From contig JABGYH010000007.1 of NCBI GenBank assembly GCA_018675335.1, forward strand, positions 237,902 to 301,901: a stretch of 64,000 nt of DNA. The letters run 5' to 3'. The stretch is from Candidatus Woesearchaeota archaeon (GTDB lineage: Archaea; Nanobdellota; Nanobdellia; Woesearchaeales; UBA11576). Under the pieces are notes generated by a model, which did not search any database, was not told the DNA's origin, and saw only the letters and a program-made list of their open reading frames with translations. The first letter of the stretch is position 1, and the number at the start of each line of letters is the position of its first letter. This document shows positions 27,930 through 37,234 of this stretch, piece after piece. The position numbers were made by a program, and so were the translations under genes.

Positions 27930-28205
27930 TTATTTCCGTTTAATCTTTGGTGCGGGAGTCAAAACTGTATTTTTTTCAGCACGTTTTTCTCTTGCCATCA
28001 CTGATTCTTCTGCTGCATCTTGAATATCAACAGGAGTGTGTGTTGCAGAAATTAATGCTGCAATAAACATAAGAACAAAAACTAGACCTAATGCAAAACT
28101 CCAAGTGGGACTAATTTTTCCACCAACAGAGTATACAATAGTAATTACAATCCCAAGAATTGCTGCTAAAAAAAATCCACTTGATAACGGAGCTGTTTTA
28201 AACAT
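27930..28205 (-). CDS. Small two-helix membrane protein
   Basis: I do not recognise the family. Two hydrophobic helices (about residues 10-28 and 35-54) are followed by a charged tail of 35 residues ending in KIKRK, so the tail is probably cytosolic. A strong Shine-Dalgarno GAGGTGATTTC sits before the ATG. It lies convergent to the HerA-like gene. Confidence 0.65.
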   Translation of the reverse strand: MFKTAPLSSGFFLAAILGIVITIVYSVGGKISPTWSFALGLVFVLMFIAALISATHTPVDIQDAAEESVMAREKRAEKNTVLTPAPKIKRK

Positions 28206-28390
28206 GAAATCACCTCTTTTACATATTAAATTATTATTAACTATTTAAATTGATTAATATGATAATACCATAATAAAAGCAAGATTGTTTTAAAAAACTT
28301 TCTGAAAAATTAACTTTATTTATTAAAAAAATAACTAGTTTAAAAACCACATAGAAAACAATATAAAGTTTGACATTTCAAAAAAAAATA

Positions 28391-28585
28391 ATGTATAAAA
28401 AAGAAAAAATAGAATTATTTGGAGAAAAACTTGGTTTTTTACTTTCTTTTATGATATTTACAACTATTTTATTTTTTATTTTAAATTTAACAAGCAACCA
28501 TTCTAACTGGAACTATATTGATGTTTTAATTATAACGGTCACAATAGTCGGCATTGGTTTTGGACTTAAACAAATATTAAATTAA
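28391..28585 (+). CDS. Small membrane protein at the head of the carbamoylation module, possibly SxtJ amino-terminal part
   Basis: A 64-aa protein with two hydrophobic helices and the start KIELFGEKLGFLLSF. It directly precedes the SxtJ-like gene by 13 bases. SxtJ proteins are usually about 130 aa with an amino-terminal helical pair, so this and the next ORF may be the two halves of a split SxtJ. That is inference from order and topology. A TTG at 28370 would give a slightly longer product, but the ATG is preferred. Confidence 0.55.
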   Translation: MYKKEKIELFGEKLGFLLSFMIFTTILFFILNLTSNHSNWNYIDVLIITVTIVGIGFGLKQILN

Positions 28586-28598
28586 TAAACAAGTTAAA

Positions 28599-28847
28599 AT
28601 GAACAGAAATAAACTATTAAAAGGAATTAAAAACGGAATGAACCTTTTCGGACAAACAATCAGCATAATAGTTAATACAGTTCTTTTAACAATAGTATAT
28701 TTTATAGGTGTTGGAATAACTTCTATTATTGCTAAATTATTCAAAAAAAAATTTCTTCAAACAAAAATATCTAAAAAAAGAGAAAGTTATTGGACTGCAC
28801 TTAATTTGAAAAAAAATAAAATGGAAACATATTATAGACAATTCTAA
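28599..28847 (+). CDS. SxtJ-like small membrane protein (carboxy-terminal half pattern)
   Basis: An 82-aa protein with one long hydrophobic stretch (IVNTVLLTIVYFIGVGI), a basic segment KLFKKKFLQ, a SYW motif at about residues 63-65 and the end YYRQF. From memory this order of motifs, including the SYW and the YxRQF terminus, is that of the second half of SxtJ-type proteins, which accompany O-carbamoyltransferases in many bacteria. The position two genes ahead of an O-carbamoyltransferase agrees. Function unknown. Confidence 0.6.
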   Translation: MNRNKLLKGIKNGMNLFGQTISIIVNTVLLTIVYFIGVGITSIIAKLFKKKFLQTKISKKRESYWTALNLKKNKMETYYRQF

Positions 28848-28864
28848 TTTAATGAGGTATAAAT

Positions 28865-29797
28865 ATGAAAGAAGATTTGTTAGACTTACGCAATTTAACT
28901 AAAAATAAAATAAAAGAACTTATTGATCTTGCGTTAGACATAAAACAAAATCCTGAAAAATATAATTCAAAATTAAATAAAAAAACACTTTTAATGATAT
29001 TTGAAAAACCAAGTTTACGAACAAGAGTTAGTTTTGAAACTGGAATGACTCAGATGGGAGGACATGCAATTTATTATGATTTATCCACCTCCCCAATGGG
29101 CAAAAAAGAATGTATCGCAGATACTGCAAAAACTGCTTCTCGCTATGTTGAAATAATAATGGCAAGATTATTTAAACATGAAAATATAACCCAATTAGCA
29201 AAAAATTCGTCAATCCCCATAATTAATGCTTTAACTAATTTTTCACACCCATGTCAAATATTATCTGATTTGTTAACTATAACCGAAAAAAAATGTCAAC
29301 TTAATGGACTAAAATTGACGTATCTGGGTGATGCTAACAATAATGTTACCCATTCACTTTTATTTGGTTGTGCTGCAGCAGGAATCAATATCACAGTAAG
29401 TTGTCCGTCTGAAGAAGGGTTCTCACCTTTGCCGGAAGTGCTAGACAAATCTAAAAATATGGCACAAATAACCGGTTCGACAATTGAAGTTAATAATGAT
29501 CCGAAACAAGCAGTAAAAAATGCAGATATTATTTATACTGATTCTTGGATGTCATATCACATAAAAGATGAAGAAAAAGAAAAAAGATTTAAAATTTTAA
29601 TTCCATATCAAGTAAATAATGAATTATTACAACTTGCAAAAGAAGATGTAATTTTTATGAATTGTTTACCTGCAATGAGAGGGATGGAACAAACTGCAGA
29701 AGTAATTGATGGACTCCAAAGCGTTGTTTTTGACCAAGCAGAAAATAGACTACACATGCAAAAAGCAATCATACTTAACTTATTAAAAATTAAATAA
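28865..29797 (+). CDS. Ornithine-carbamoyltransferase-family protein with altered substrate motifs
   Basis: Aspartate/ornithine carbamoyltransferase fold. The carbamoyl-phosphate site is present: SLRTR at 50-54 (usually STRTR), SHPCQILSD near residue 126 and the catalytic Cys in NCLPA at 266-270 (usually HCLPA). The ornithine-binding loop DxWxSMG reads DSWMSYH at 226-232, so ornithine may not be the substrate. GDANNNV near 155 is OTC-like. A GAGGT Shine-Dalgarno precedes the ATG. It lies directly before an O-carbamoyltransferase, and could either supply carbamoyl phosphate to it by citrulline phosphorolysis or carbamoylate another amine. Confidence 0.85.
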   Translation: MKEDLLDLRNLTKNKIKELIDLALDIKQNPEKYNSKLNKKTLLMIFEKPSLRTRVSFETGMTQMGGHAIYYDLSTSPMGKKECIADTAKTASRYVEIIMARLFKHENITQLAKNSSIPIINALTNFSHPCQILSDLLTITEKKCQLNGLKLTYLGDANNNVTHSLLFGCAAAGINITVSCPSEEGFSPLPEVLDKSKNMAQITGSTIEVNNDPKQAVKNADIIYTDSWMSYHIKDEEKEKRFKILIPYQVNNELLQLAKEDVIFMNCLPAMRGMEQTAEVIDGLQSVVFDQAENRLHMQKAIILNLLKIK

Positions 29798-29841
29798 TCA
29801 ACCCAAAAAAAATAATAAACAATAATAAAAAGGCGAGAAAC

Positions 29842-31602
29842 ATGTATGTATTAGGAATAAGTTGTTATTATCACGATTCATCTGCTGCATTGATGAAAAA
29901 TGGAAAAATTGTGGCTGCTGCAGAAGAAGAAAGATTTACTAGAAAAAAACATGATACGTCATTTCCAATAAATGCAATAAATTACTGCCTTAAAAGTCAA
30001 AAAATTTCAATAAATGATGTGGCACATTTAGGTTTTTATGAAAAACCCTTTTTAAAATTTGAAAGAGTACTATACCAACACCTACAGGGATTTCCTAAAA
30101 GTTTGAAAACATTCTTAAGTTCTATGCCTTCATGGATAAATCAAAAATTAAGAATAATGAAAAAAATAAGAAAAGATTTAAAATATAAAAAAGACGTTTT
30201 GTTTATTGAACATCATCTTGCGCATGCAGCAAGTTCATTCTTAGTTAGTCCATTTAAAAAAGCAGCAATACTAACAGTTGATGGCGTAGGGGAATGGACT
30301 ACAACCACATATGGCGAAGGAAACGAAAATAATATTGAATTATTAAAAGAACTTAGATTTCCTCATTCAGTAGGATTACTTTACTCAACAATTACCGCGT
30401 ATATGGGATTTAGCGTCAATAATTCAGAATACAAAGTTATGGGTTTAGCACCCTATGGAGACATGAATCGCAAAACAAATCAATTTTATAAAAAATTATT
30501 AAAAGTGGTTGACATCAAACAAGATGGCAGTTTCAGATTTGATATGAGCTATTTTGTGTTTCAACATGCAGACAAAATGCCCTCAAAAAAATTATGTAAT
30601 CTTCTTGGCGGCCCAATCGAACAAAGAGATGCTCAAATGACTCCGAGATACATGAATCTTGCAGCAGGAGTGCAATTAATAACTGAAGACATACTAACAA
30701 ATATGTTAAATCACCTGCATAAAGTTACTAAATGTGATAATTTAGTTATGGGTGGAGGAGTTGCGTTAAATAGCGTGTATAATGGAAAAATATTAAGAAA
30801 TACCCCCTTCAAAAAAATATGGATTCAACCTAATGCTTCAGATGGGGGGACCAGTATAGGTGTTGCAACATACATTTACAACACAATTTTTGGAAATTCT
30901 CGAACTTATACTTTAACTAATGCATATTTAGGGCCTTCATTTTCAACACAAGACGTAGAAAAATATTTGAAAAAAAATAAAATTATATATTCTAAATTTA
31001 AAAATGATTTGGAACTTGTTAAAACAACTGCAAAACTCATTTCAAAAAATAACGTAGTTGGTTGGTTTCAATACGGGATGGAATGGGGTCCAAGAGCATT
31101 AGGCTCCAGAAGCATTTTAGCAAATCCTTGTAACCCTGAAGCAAAGGAATTACTTAATAGCAAAGTAAAACATCGTGAAAAATTCAGACCATTTGCGCCA
31201 GTTGTTTGCGAAGATGATGCGCTAACTTATTTTGATTGTGATAAACCAGTACCCGAACCCACAGATTATATGTTAATGGTTTATCCAGTTTTTAAAAAAT
31301 GGCATAAATTAATCCCATCAGTTACTCACGTTGATGGATCAGGAAGATTACAAACAATACGAAGAAAACAAAACCATCTTTATTATGATACCATCAAAGA
31401 ATTTGGTAAACTCAGCGGAGTTCCAATTTTAATTAATACCTCATTTAATATTAGAGGAGAACCAATTGTTTGCACACCTCATGATGCTTATAAATGTATG
31501 ATGGGCACCGGAATTGATTACCTAGTTATTGATAAATTCATAGTCAAAAGAAACGATAATCCAGAAGATATGTGGGACAGTGAAAAATATGCGAAAGACT
31601 AA
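29842..31602 (+). CDS. O-carbamoyltransferase (NodU/CmcH/TobZ/SxtI family)
   Basis: These two-domain enzymes convert carbamoyl phosphate and ATP to carbamoyl-adenylate, then carbamoylate a hydroxyl. The Kae1-like amino-terminal domain starts ISCYYHDSSAALM and has EEERFTRKKHD at about residues 34-44 and the iron-binding HHLAHAASSF near 129. DGVGEWTTTTYG follows. The carboxy-terminal domain has the conserved GPRALGSRSI near residue 416, EKFRPFAPVV near residue 444 and NTSFNIRGEPIV near 532. Length (586 aa) is normal. In this window it most likely carbamoylates a sugar hydroxyl of surface glycan. It overlaps the SGNH gene by 14 bases. Confidence 0.92.
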   Translation: MYVLGISCYYHDSSAALMKNGKIVAAAEEERFTRKKHDTSFPINAINYCLKSQKISINDVAHLGFYEKPFLKFERVLYQHLQGFPKSLKTFLSSMPSWINQKLRIMKKIRKDLKYKKDVLFIEHHLAHAASSFLVSPFKKAAILTVDGVGEWTTTTYGEGNENNIELLKELRFPHSVGLLYSTITAYMGFSVNNSEYKVMGLAPYGDMNRKTNQFYKKLLKVVDIKQDGSFRFDMSYFVFQHADKMPSKKLCNLLGGPIEQRDAQMTPRYMNLAAGVQLITEDILTNMLNHLHKVTKCDNLVMGGGVALNSVYNGKILRNTPFKKIWIQPNASDGGTSIGVATYIYNTIFGNSRTYTLTNAYLGPSFSTQDVEKYLKKNKIIYSKFKNDLELVKTTAKLISKNNVVGWFQYGMEWGPRALGSRSILANPCNPEAKELLNSKVKHREKFRPFAPVVCEDDALTYFDCDKPVPEPTDYMLMVYPVFKKWHKLIPSVTHVDGSGRLQTIRRKQNHLYYDTIKEFGKLSGVPILINTSFNIRGEPIVCTPHDAYKCMMGTGIDYLVIDKFIVKRNDNPEDMWDSEKYAKD

Positions 31603-32770
31603 AAAAAAAAAATCTCGCAGTTTAAAAAATTTTTTAATTAATATTTTATTATTGTTTGCAGTTTCTTTTATTTGTGTGATTATTATTGAAGGAGGATTGC
31701 GAATAATTTTAAATGACTCAATTACTATTCGAACAAAATATCATGACACATATGTTTACACATTTAATCCTGACCAAATAAATCAAAAATACAATTCTCC
31801 AGATCATGACTTACCATTTGTTTATACTACTACCAAAGAGGGTTGGTTAGGCCCCCAATTCGAATATGATCAAAAAATTAATAAAACTAAAAGAGTTTTA
31901 GTTATTGGGGATTCATTCACCTCACAATTAAATCTTAAAAGCTATGATCATATATTTTCTGAGCTTGTTGAAAGTCAACTTACAGACACAGATGTGGTAA
32001 CCATAGGGGTTGGAAGTTATGCATTCGATAATGAATATAAAATATTTGAAAATGAACTTGAAAAATATAACCCTGATTTAGTAATTTTTGCGACTTTTAT
32101 CAATGATTTATATGACACAACCAGAAATAACGTATTTATTTTAAACAATAATACTTTAAAAGATATTACTCCAAGACAAATACCCCTTATAAGAAAAGCA
32201 CTCTTTCTTTGCAGACAAAAATCTTATTTGTGTAATATGTTAACTAATAACATAATAATAAAACATGCAAATAAACTTAATAAAATAACTAATTTTCTTA
32301 AAATATCGGATATAAAAAGAGATGTATCCCTCCAATATAAAATATGGGGGATGCCAGATGAATTATTTTTAGAAAATTTAACTAATGTTCCTACCACAAT
32401 TAAAACCGCACACACCAAAACTGATTTAATTTTATCAAAAATAAAAAAAATTAGTAAAACAAAAAATTTGACTGTAGTTTTTATGCTCATCCCAATTAAA
32501 GAGCAAATAGATTCACGAAAAAAATCTGAGTTTTTTAATAAATATCCTAAACTTGATTCAATAAACTTTAATTTCAGTAAACCTTATAATACCATAAAAA
32601 AAATGTTAATTAATAAAAAATTTACTATCATAAATTTAGAACCACTATTTATAGAAAAAAATAAAAATAATAGCCATTATTTTGAAATTGATGGTCACTG
32701 GAATGAAAAAGGGCACGAGCTTGCAGCAGAAGTTTTAAAACAATATTTATTAAGTAAAGGATTTGAATAA
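31589..32770 (+). CDS. Membrane-anchored SGNH/GDSL hydrolase-like protein
   Basis: A Lys-rich start and one membrane helix (about residues 14-33) anchor an extracellular domain. The block I motif VIGDSF has Ser109, an Asn follows in FATFINDL, and block V is DGHW with Asp368 and His370. This is the arrangement of SGNH esterases and of AlgX/AlgJ-type O-acyltransferases. An upstream GTG at 31580 is possible; the ATG at 31589 is favoured. It overlaps the carbamoyltransferase gene and so is translationally coupled. It may acylate or deacylate the carbamoylated glycan. Confidence 0.85.
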   Translation: MRKTKKKKSRSLKNFLINILLLFAVSFICVIIIEGGLRIILNDSITIRTKYHDTYVYTFNPDQINQKYNSPDHDLPFVYTTTKEGWLGPQFEYDQKINKTKRVLVIGDSFTSQLNLKSYDHIFSELVESQLTDTDVVTIGVGSYAFDNEYKIFENELEKYNPDLVIFATFINDLYDTTRNNVFILNNNTLKDITPRQIPLIRKALFLCRQKSYLCNMLTNNIIIKHANKLNKITNFLKISDIKRDVSLQYKIWGMPDELFLENLTNVPTTIKTAHTKTDLILSKIKKISKTKNLTVVFMLIPIKEQIDSRKKSEFFNKYPKLDSINFNFSKPYNTIKKMLINKKFTIINLEPLFIEKNKNNSHYFEIDGHWNEKGHELAAEVLKQYLLSKGFE

Positions 32771-32781
32771 AAAAATAGAAA

Positions 32782-32943
32782 ATGGCAAAAAACAAAACAT
32801 TAATAGGAGAATTTTGGAACTTTTTAAAAGTAAGAAAAGCTTGGTGGCTTACACCAATCATAATAATGATAGTTCTTGTGGGAGTCTTAATTATATTTAG
32901 CCAAAGCAGTGCATTATCACCATTTATTTATGCATTATTTTAA
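32782..32943 (+). CDS. SxtK/DUF5989-like 53-aa membrane peptide
   Basis: A short gene starting MAKNKTLIGEFWNFLK, followed by RKAWWLTPIIIM, one hydrophobic helix and the end SALSPFIYALF. This is the pattern of the very short DUF5989 proteins (SxtK in saxitoxin clusters) that accompany NodU/SxtI-type carbamoyltransferases. The conserved WWL-P box directly before the helix is the best evidence. It starts 11 bases after the SGNH gene and closes the module. Function unknown. Confidence 0.8.
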   Translation: MAKNKTLIGEFWNFLKVRKAWWLTPIIIMIVLVGVLIIFSQSSALSPFIYALF

Positions 32944-32980
32944 AAAACTAATTAAGTTAACTAAAAATAACAAGAAACTT

Positions 32981-34102
32981 TTAAAAAACAAACTTAGAAA
33001 TTATTTTTTTAGCTTGTTCCCTTTTCTTTTGATGCGCTTCTAAAAATGTTGAAAGTTTTTCAATAAGAATCTTTTTTAACTCACCGCTCAAAAGTTTACC
33101 TGATTTGTAATCATCATAAATTTGCTTAAGTTTGCAATCATCTTCTTCAAAGAATGTCAAGTATTGATATGAAACATCAACATCAGGATTCCCCCCAAGT
33201 TTTCTATGTTCTTCTAAAGTTTCTCTACCACCAGAAAATGCATGTTTGTTAATTTTCTTTTTAACAATTTTTGGTTCATCAGTTAATGCAATAAATGAAT
33301 GAGGATCTGATGCAGACATTTTTCCACCACTAAGACCAGGCATAAAAGTATGATATGTAGAACAAAGCGAATCAAATTTATGATTTTTGTTATTTGCAGT
33401 AAAACGTTTTGCCATATCTCTTGCAATCCTTAAATGAGGATCTTGATCTGATCCAACAGGAACAATAACTGGTATTGCGGATTCAAATTCAGGAAGTTGA
33501 GGATGCAACATATCTGCTGCTTGTAACAGTGAAGAAGTAATTTTTCCAGGAGTAAGATCCCCATAAACTGCTTTGAATTCATTAAAAGTTGCGTGACGTC
33601 CAAGTTGATTTTGTAACCGGTAATACGCAGATGCTTTTTTTCCATCTTTTGAACGATCACTTTGAAAATAAATTTCACAATTTTCTGGTTTTAACCCTAA
33701 TGCAATATAATTCGTAATATATTCTTCAATTGCTATTTCTCTACTTTGTTCTAATGATTGTTGACGCTGATGATACGCCTCAACATCTGCAACAGTTATG
33801 TATAATTTTGCGCCCAAACTTTGATAAAACAACATTTGTTTTGCGACCATCATGTGCCCAAGATGAAATTTTCCGGTAGGCATAAGACCCGTCATCATTA
33901 CAAAAGGTTTTTTTTCTTTAATTCTAGTTAAAATTTTATCAAAATCCCTGTGAGCAAAAATAAATTTTCGCCTGAATAAAATATTGTTTAGAAAAAAATC
34001 AGGAAGTTGCTTTATTGGTTTAAGACCAAATTGAACTATTAATTTATCATAATCAATATCCCCTTTAACTTCCCAAGGATTAACTGTGAAATCTTTTACC
34101 AT
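32981..34102 (-). CDS. trpS: Tryptophanyl-tRNA synthetase, archaeal/eukaryotic type
   Basis: Class Ic synthetase charging tRNA-Trp. The HIGH motif reads PTGKFHLGH near residue 74 and the KMSKS motif reads GGKMSASDP near residue 258. The start VKDFTVNPWEVKG (residues 2-14) is characteristic of archaeal TrpRS, and the 373-aa length fits. It is convergent with the carbamoylation module and followed upstream by the DUF54 gene. Confidence 0.95.
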   Translation of the reverse strand: MVKDFTVNPWEVKGDIDYDKLIVQFGLKPIKQLPDFFLNNILFRRKFIFAHRDFDKILTRIKEKKPFVMMTGLMPTGKFHLGHMMVAKQMLFYQSLGAKLYITVADVEAYHQRQQSLEQSREIAIEEYITNYIALGLKPENCEIYFQSDRSKDGKKASAYYRLQNQLGRHATFNEFKAVYGDLTPGKITSSLLQAADMLHPQLPEFESAIPVIVPVGSDQDPHLRIARDMAKRFTANNKNHKFDSLCSTYHTFMPGLSGGKMSASDPHSFIALTDEPKIVKKKINKHAFSGGRETLEEHRKLGGNPDVDVSYQYLTFFEEDDCKLKQIYDDYKSGKLLSGELKKILIEKLSTFLEAHQKKREQAKKIISKFVF

Positions 34103-34133
34103 GGGCCCTAATAAGAATAGGTTGTTTATAAAA

Positions 34134-34727
34134 TTATTCCTGAAATGAGAATATTTCTTTTATGGTTAACAGTGCTTTTTCTCTAGAAGCAGGAAAAGAT
34201 GCAATAGAAATCTTTAAATGAAAACAGTCTCCCGAATCAGTAATATTAAATTTACGTTTCTCTAACCAAGATGATTTATCAAACCTAATATAAAAAAATA
34301 AATTTTCATCCAATCTTGATTCTGCTTGATTAACTAATATTTTTTTTTGAAGACTCGTAAGCGCATTTTGTAAAAAAACAATAAAACTTTTGACATTGCG
34401 TTGTCGTTTAAGTAAAATAGAAAAAATTCTAATTTCAGAATCATCACATCCTGTTGCGAGTTGTTTATTTAGCACAATTTTTTCTTTACCAAGATCAAGA
34501 GGAACTAATTCAATTAATGATTGTGCAATTTCTGCATGAGATTCTCCATCTTTTGAAAATACAGTTAATTTAATGTTATGAATTATTTTAGAAGGTTTAT
34601 TCGCAGAATTATCTGCAGCATAATTCACATCAGCAGAATTTGAATTTACGGCAGTTGAAATAGTAGAATCAATACTGCAATTGTTTGTTAGTTTAACATT
34701 ATTATTATTTGTTTTTATTTGAATCAC
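34134..34727 (-). CDS. DUF54/COG1325 RNA-binding protein, exosome-associated family
   Basis: After an Asn/Ser-rich, probably disordered start of about 45 residues, the protein reads HNIKLTVFSKDGESHAEIAQ, then a repeated alpha/beta pattern and DENLFFYIRFDKSSWLEKRKF, ending IASFPASREKALLTIKEIF. This is the layout of the archaeal COG1325 proteins, predicted RNA-binding factors linked to the exosome and often next to ribosomal genes. The disordered start suggests that translation could also begin later. It lies upstream of trpS in the same direction. Confidence 0.75.
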   Translation of the reverse strand: MIQIKTNNNNVKLTNNCSIDSTISTAVNSNSADVNYAADNSANKPSKIIHNIKLTVFSKDGESHAEIAQSLIELVPLDLGKEKIVLNKQLATGCDDSEIRIFSILLKRQRNVKSFIVFLQNALTSLQKKILVNQAESRLDENLFFYIRFDKSSWLEKRKFNITDSGDCFHLKISIASFPASREKALLTIKEIFSFQE

Positions 34728-34833
34728 ACCAGGGGTATTTATGCAAATTTTATGTAAATTTATTTAAATTTATTATTTATACAAGTTATAAAAATAAAAT
34801 GATTTAAATAATTAATTAAAAAATAGTCCACAT

Positions 34834-35805
34834 ATGAAACATTCATTTAAAACTACAATAATACTAGTCATCGTCTTTTTTATTGCTCAGCTTATAGGCC
34901 TCGGAGTAGTTAGCCAATATATGACTGACAAAGTTATCGATCCTGCCACAGGAGAGGTCATTAATGTTTCTTATGAAGCACTACCATTTGACATGGAACG
35001 GCCAGAAGTTGAAGAATCATTCTCAGTATTTTACATAATAGGCGCAGTTATTGCTGCAACAGTTTTGATTTTACTCATAATCAAATTTAAAACAAAACGA
35101 TTGTGGAAGATTTGGTTTTTATTATCAGTTATAATTTGTTTAAGTGTCGCATTTGGATCCGTTATGAATCAATATGTTGCATTTGGACTCGCACTTATTT
35201 TAGGACTCTATAAAATATTTAGGCCTAACTTTATTATTCACAATTTAACCGAAGTTTTTATTTATGGAGGCCTTGCTGCAGTGTTCGTACCTATAATGAA
35301 TTTATTTGCAGCTCTTGCTTTATTAGTATTGATTTCAATATATGATGCTTACGCAGTTTGGCAAAGTAAACACATGATAAAAATGGCCAAATTCCAAACA
35401 GAATCAAATATATTTGCAGGATTATCCATCCCATATGAAATGAATTGGAAAAGTTTATGGCAAAAACAAACTACCCAAAAAAAGTCATTATCCTCAAAGA
35501 ATCATAAAACTAAAAAAACCTCAAAAGTTGTAGCTACAAAACACGTAAAAGTAGCAGACGATAAAAACTCTAAAAAAGTTCCAAGTGCAATTCTTGGCGG
35601 AGGAGATATAGGATTCCCACTAATATTTGCAGGAGTTTTGATGAAACAGTTCACATTTTTTCAAGTTTTATTTGTACCAGTAATTTGCACAATTACTCTT
35701 GGAATATTATTATATTATGCACAGAAAAATAAGTTTTATCCCGCAATGCCATTTCTTAGTGCAGGATGTTTAGTTGCGTATGGATTTATCTGGTTGTTGT
35801 TTTAA
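34834..35805 (+). CDS. Presenilin/signal-peptide-peptidase family intramembrane aspartyl protease
   Basis: Archaeal PSH-type protease with nine predicted membrane helices. The two catalytic motifs are visible: YD at Tyr170-Asp171 in SIYDAYAVW, and GGGDIGFP with Asp258. A PAMPF stretch near residue 306 corresponds to the PAL motif. A basic cytosolic loop (residues 205-245) separates the two catalytic helices. It would cleave membrane-embedded peptides such as signal-peptide remnants. TATA-like GATTTAAATAA at about 34801-34811 indicates a nearly leaderless transcript. Confidence 0.92.
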   Translation: MKHSFKTTIILVIVFFIAQLIGLGVVSQYMTDKVIDPATGEVINVSYEALPFDMERPEVEESFSVFYIIGAVIAATVLILLIIKFKTKRLWKIWFLLSVIICLSVAFGSVMNQYVAFGLALILGLYKIFRPNFIIHNLTEVFIYGGLAAVFVPIMNLFAALALLVLISIYDAYAVWQSKHMIKMAKFQTESNIFAGLSIPYEMNWKSLWQKQTTQKKSLSSKNHKTKKTSKVVATKHVKVADDKNSKKVPSAILGGGDIGFPLIFAGVLMKQFTFFQVLFVPVICTITLGILLYYAQKNKFYPAMPFLSAGCLVAYGFIWLLF

Positions 35806-35888
35806 AACTACCCAAATAATAATAATAATAATAGAAATAGTAATTGGACTAATTAAAATTTATTAAACTTCCAAAAATTTTTATTTTT

Positions 35889-36728
35889 CTAATAGTCTCC
35901 TAAACTTTTCTGAGAATTAGTAACTGCATAATTTACTGGATCAATAGACATACCATCAGCTGCTGCTATTACTTGCACACCTGTTTCTTTTGTTAATTTT
36001 CTTGCATCATATATCGGATCTGAGGCTATAATTTCAGTCCCAAAATGAGTCAAAATAACTAATTTTAATTTTGCATAAGATTTAAGTTTTTGAATAAGAT
36101 TTAATGAATCCAATGAAGACAAATGATTTTTTGAAGGTTCTTTAATGTTAAAGGAATACATATTGTTTATTATTAATATATTGCAATCTTTAAATTGGCC
36201 CGGAAGTGATGCAAAGTACGCAGTATCGGATGTGTAACCTATAACATAATTTGCAGTAATAAATTTAAATCCAAATCCCCCACAATGATCTTTTGTTTTC
36301 GTAGGAACTATTTTTATTCCAGGCAAATTAATTTCTTTAATAATTTCACTTACTTGATTATCCTGATTTAATTTGTTAATAATAATTAATTTTTCCACTA
36401 AATTTTCGTGATGTTTTGTTAAAACTTTATCTAAAACCTCATTAGTTATTATTAGCGTTCCTTTTTGAATTTTTCCTCCGAGAGTAATCGAATCAATTGC
36501 CAAATTAAGATCATTACAATTATCTATATGGTGATGGGAAGTTAAAATAACTGAGGTTTTTGAAAGATCAATATTGTAAAGTTTTGCAAATACTGCAGAA
36601 CCCGGTCCTGGATCTAGATGAATTTGTGTTTTTTGCAAATTAAGAATTATTCCACCAGTACCTCTAAGTTGAGAAGTCATAACTTGACGTCCACCGCCAC
36701 TACCCAAGAAAGTTATTGAAGAATCCAT
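35889..36728 (-). CDS. Metallo-beta-lactamase fold hydrolase with incomplete HxHxDH
   Basis: An MBL-fold protein starting ITFLGSGGGRQVM, with HLDPGPGS near residue 37 and the metal motif SHHHIDN at residues 64-70. The usual last His of HxHxDH is Asn70, so the second metal site may be weak. DHCGGFGFKF near residue 147 and LTHFGTE near residue 228 provide further ligands. Members act on nucleic acid, cyclic nucleotides or other phosphodiesters. The substrate is unknown. It stands alone, upstream of the SRP RNA gene in the opposite direction. Confidence 0.8.
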   Translation of the reverse strand: MDSSITFLGSGGGRQVMTSQLRGTGGIILNLQKTQIHLDPGPGSAVFAKLYNIDLSKTSVILTSHHHIDNCNDLNLAIDSITLGGKIQKGTLIITNEVLDKVLTKHHENLVEKLIIINKLNQDNQVSEIIKEINLPGIKIVPTKTKDHCGGFGFKFITANYVIGYTSDTAYFASLPGQFKDCNILIINNMYSFNIKEPSKNHLSSLDSLNLIQKLKSYAKLKLVILTHFGTEIIASDPIYDARKLTKETGVQVIAAADGMSIDPVNYAVTNSQKSLGDY

Positions 36729-36960
36729 AAATTAACCCATAAAACTGCCCGAATCATAAACAATTGTTAAACTGATTATAAACCCCTGCTAGTTCATATA
36801 ATTATAAGTAACACTGATATTTAAATTTGTTTTGACATTGAAAAATAAGAACTAAAACATGAACTTTAAAATAACCAAATAATAATTTTTACAAACTTAA
36901 ATTTAATTCTTCATAACCCAATACAAAAAGCTTTAAAAAGAAGCTCAAATTGAAGTTAGA

Positions 36961-37234
36961 ATGGCAGGCTAGACTGGGGAGTTAGCCCTTCCTTGTAACC
37001 GTCAACGGGCTTTATGGCGGAGTTGAAGCTTTGGAGAGGCCTTAACAAAAGTTTTTGGCCTTGATTTGGACGAGGATATTCTGTCCTCGGGGATTGACTT
37101 TTTTGGGAATCGTGTCAGACTAGGAATAGAGCAGCACTAACCACTTAAGTTGGTGCTCCAAGGGTAGCGGAATTGAGGAAAAATCAAGATAAACCAATTA
37201 TTTTTGTTAGGGTCCACCTGAAGTGGCCTGCCAT
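36961..37234 (+). ncRNA. ffs: 7S signal recognition particle RNA
   Basis: The ends ATGGCAGGC (36961-36969) and GCCTGCCAT (37226-37234) pair as the terminal helix. The SRP54-binding domain IV is clear at 37113-37140: GTCAGACTAGGAATAGAGCAGCAC matches the universal GUCAGG...GGAA...AGCAGC pattern in two blocks. GGGCTTTATGGCGGAGTTG near 37009 fits the SRP19/Alu side. A run of seven T follows at once. A TATA-like GCTTTAAAAAG at about 36930-36940 lies 25 bases upstream. It targets signal-bearing nascent proteins to the membrane. Confidence 0.93.
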
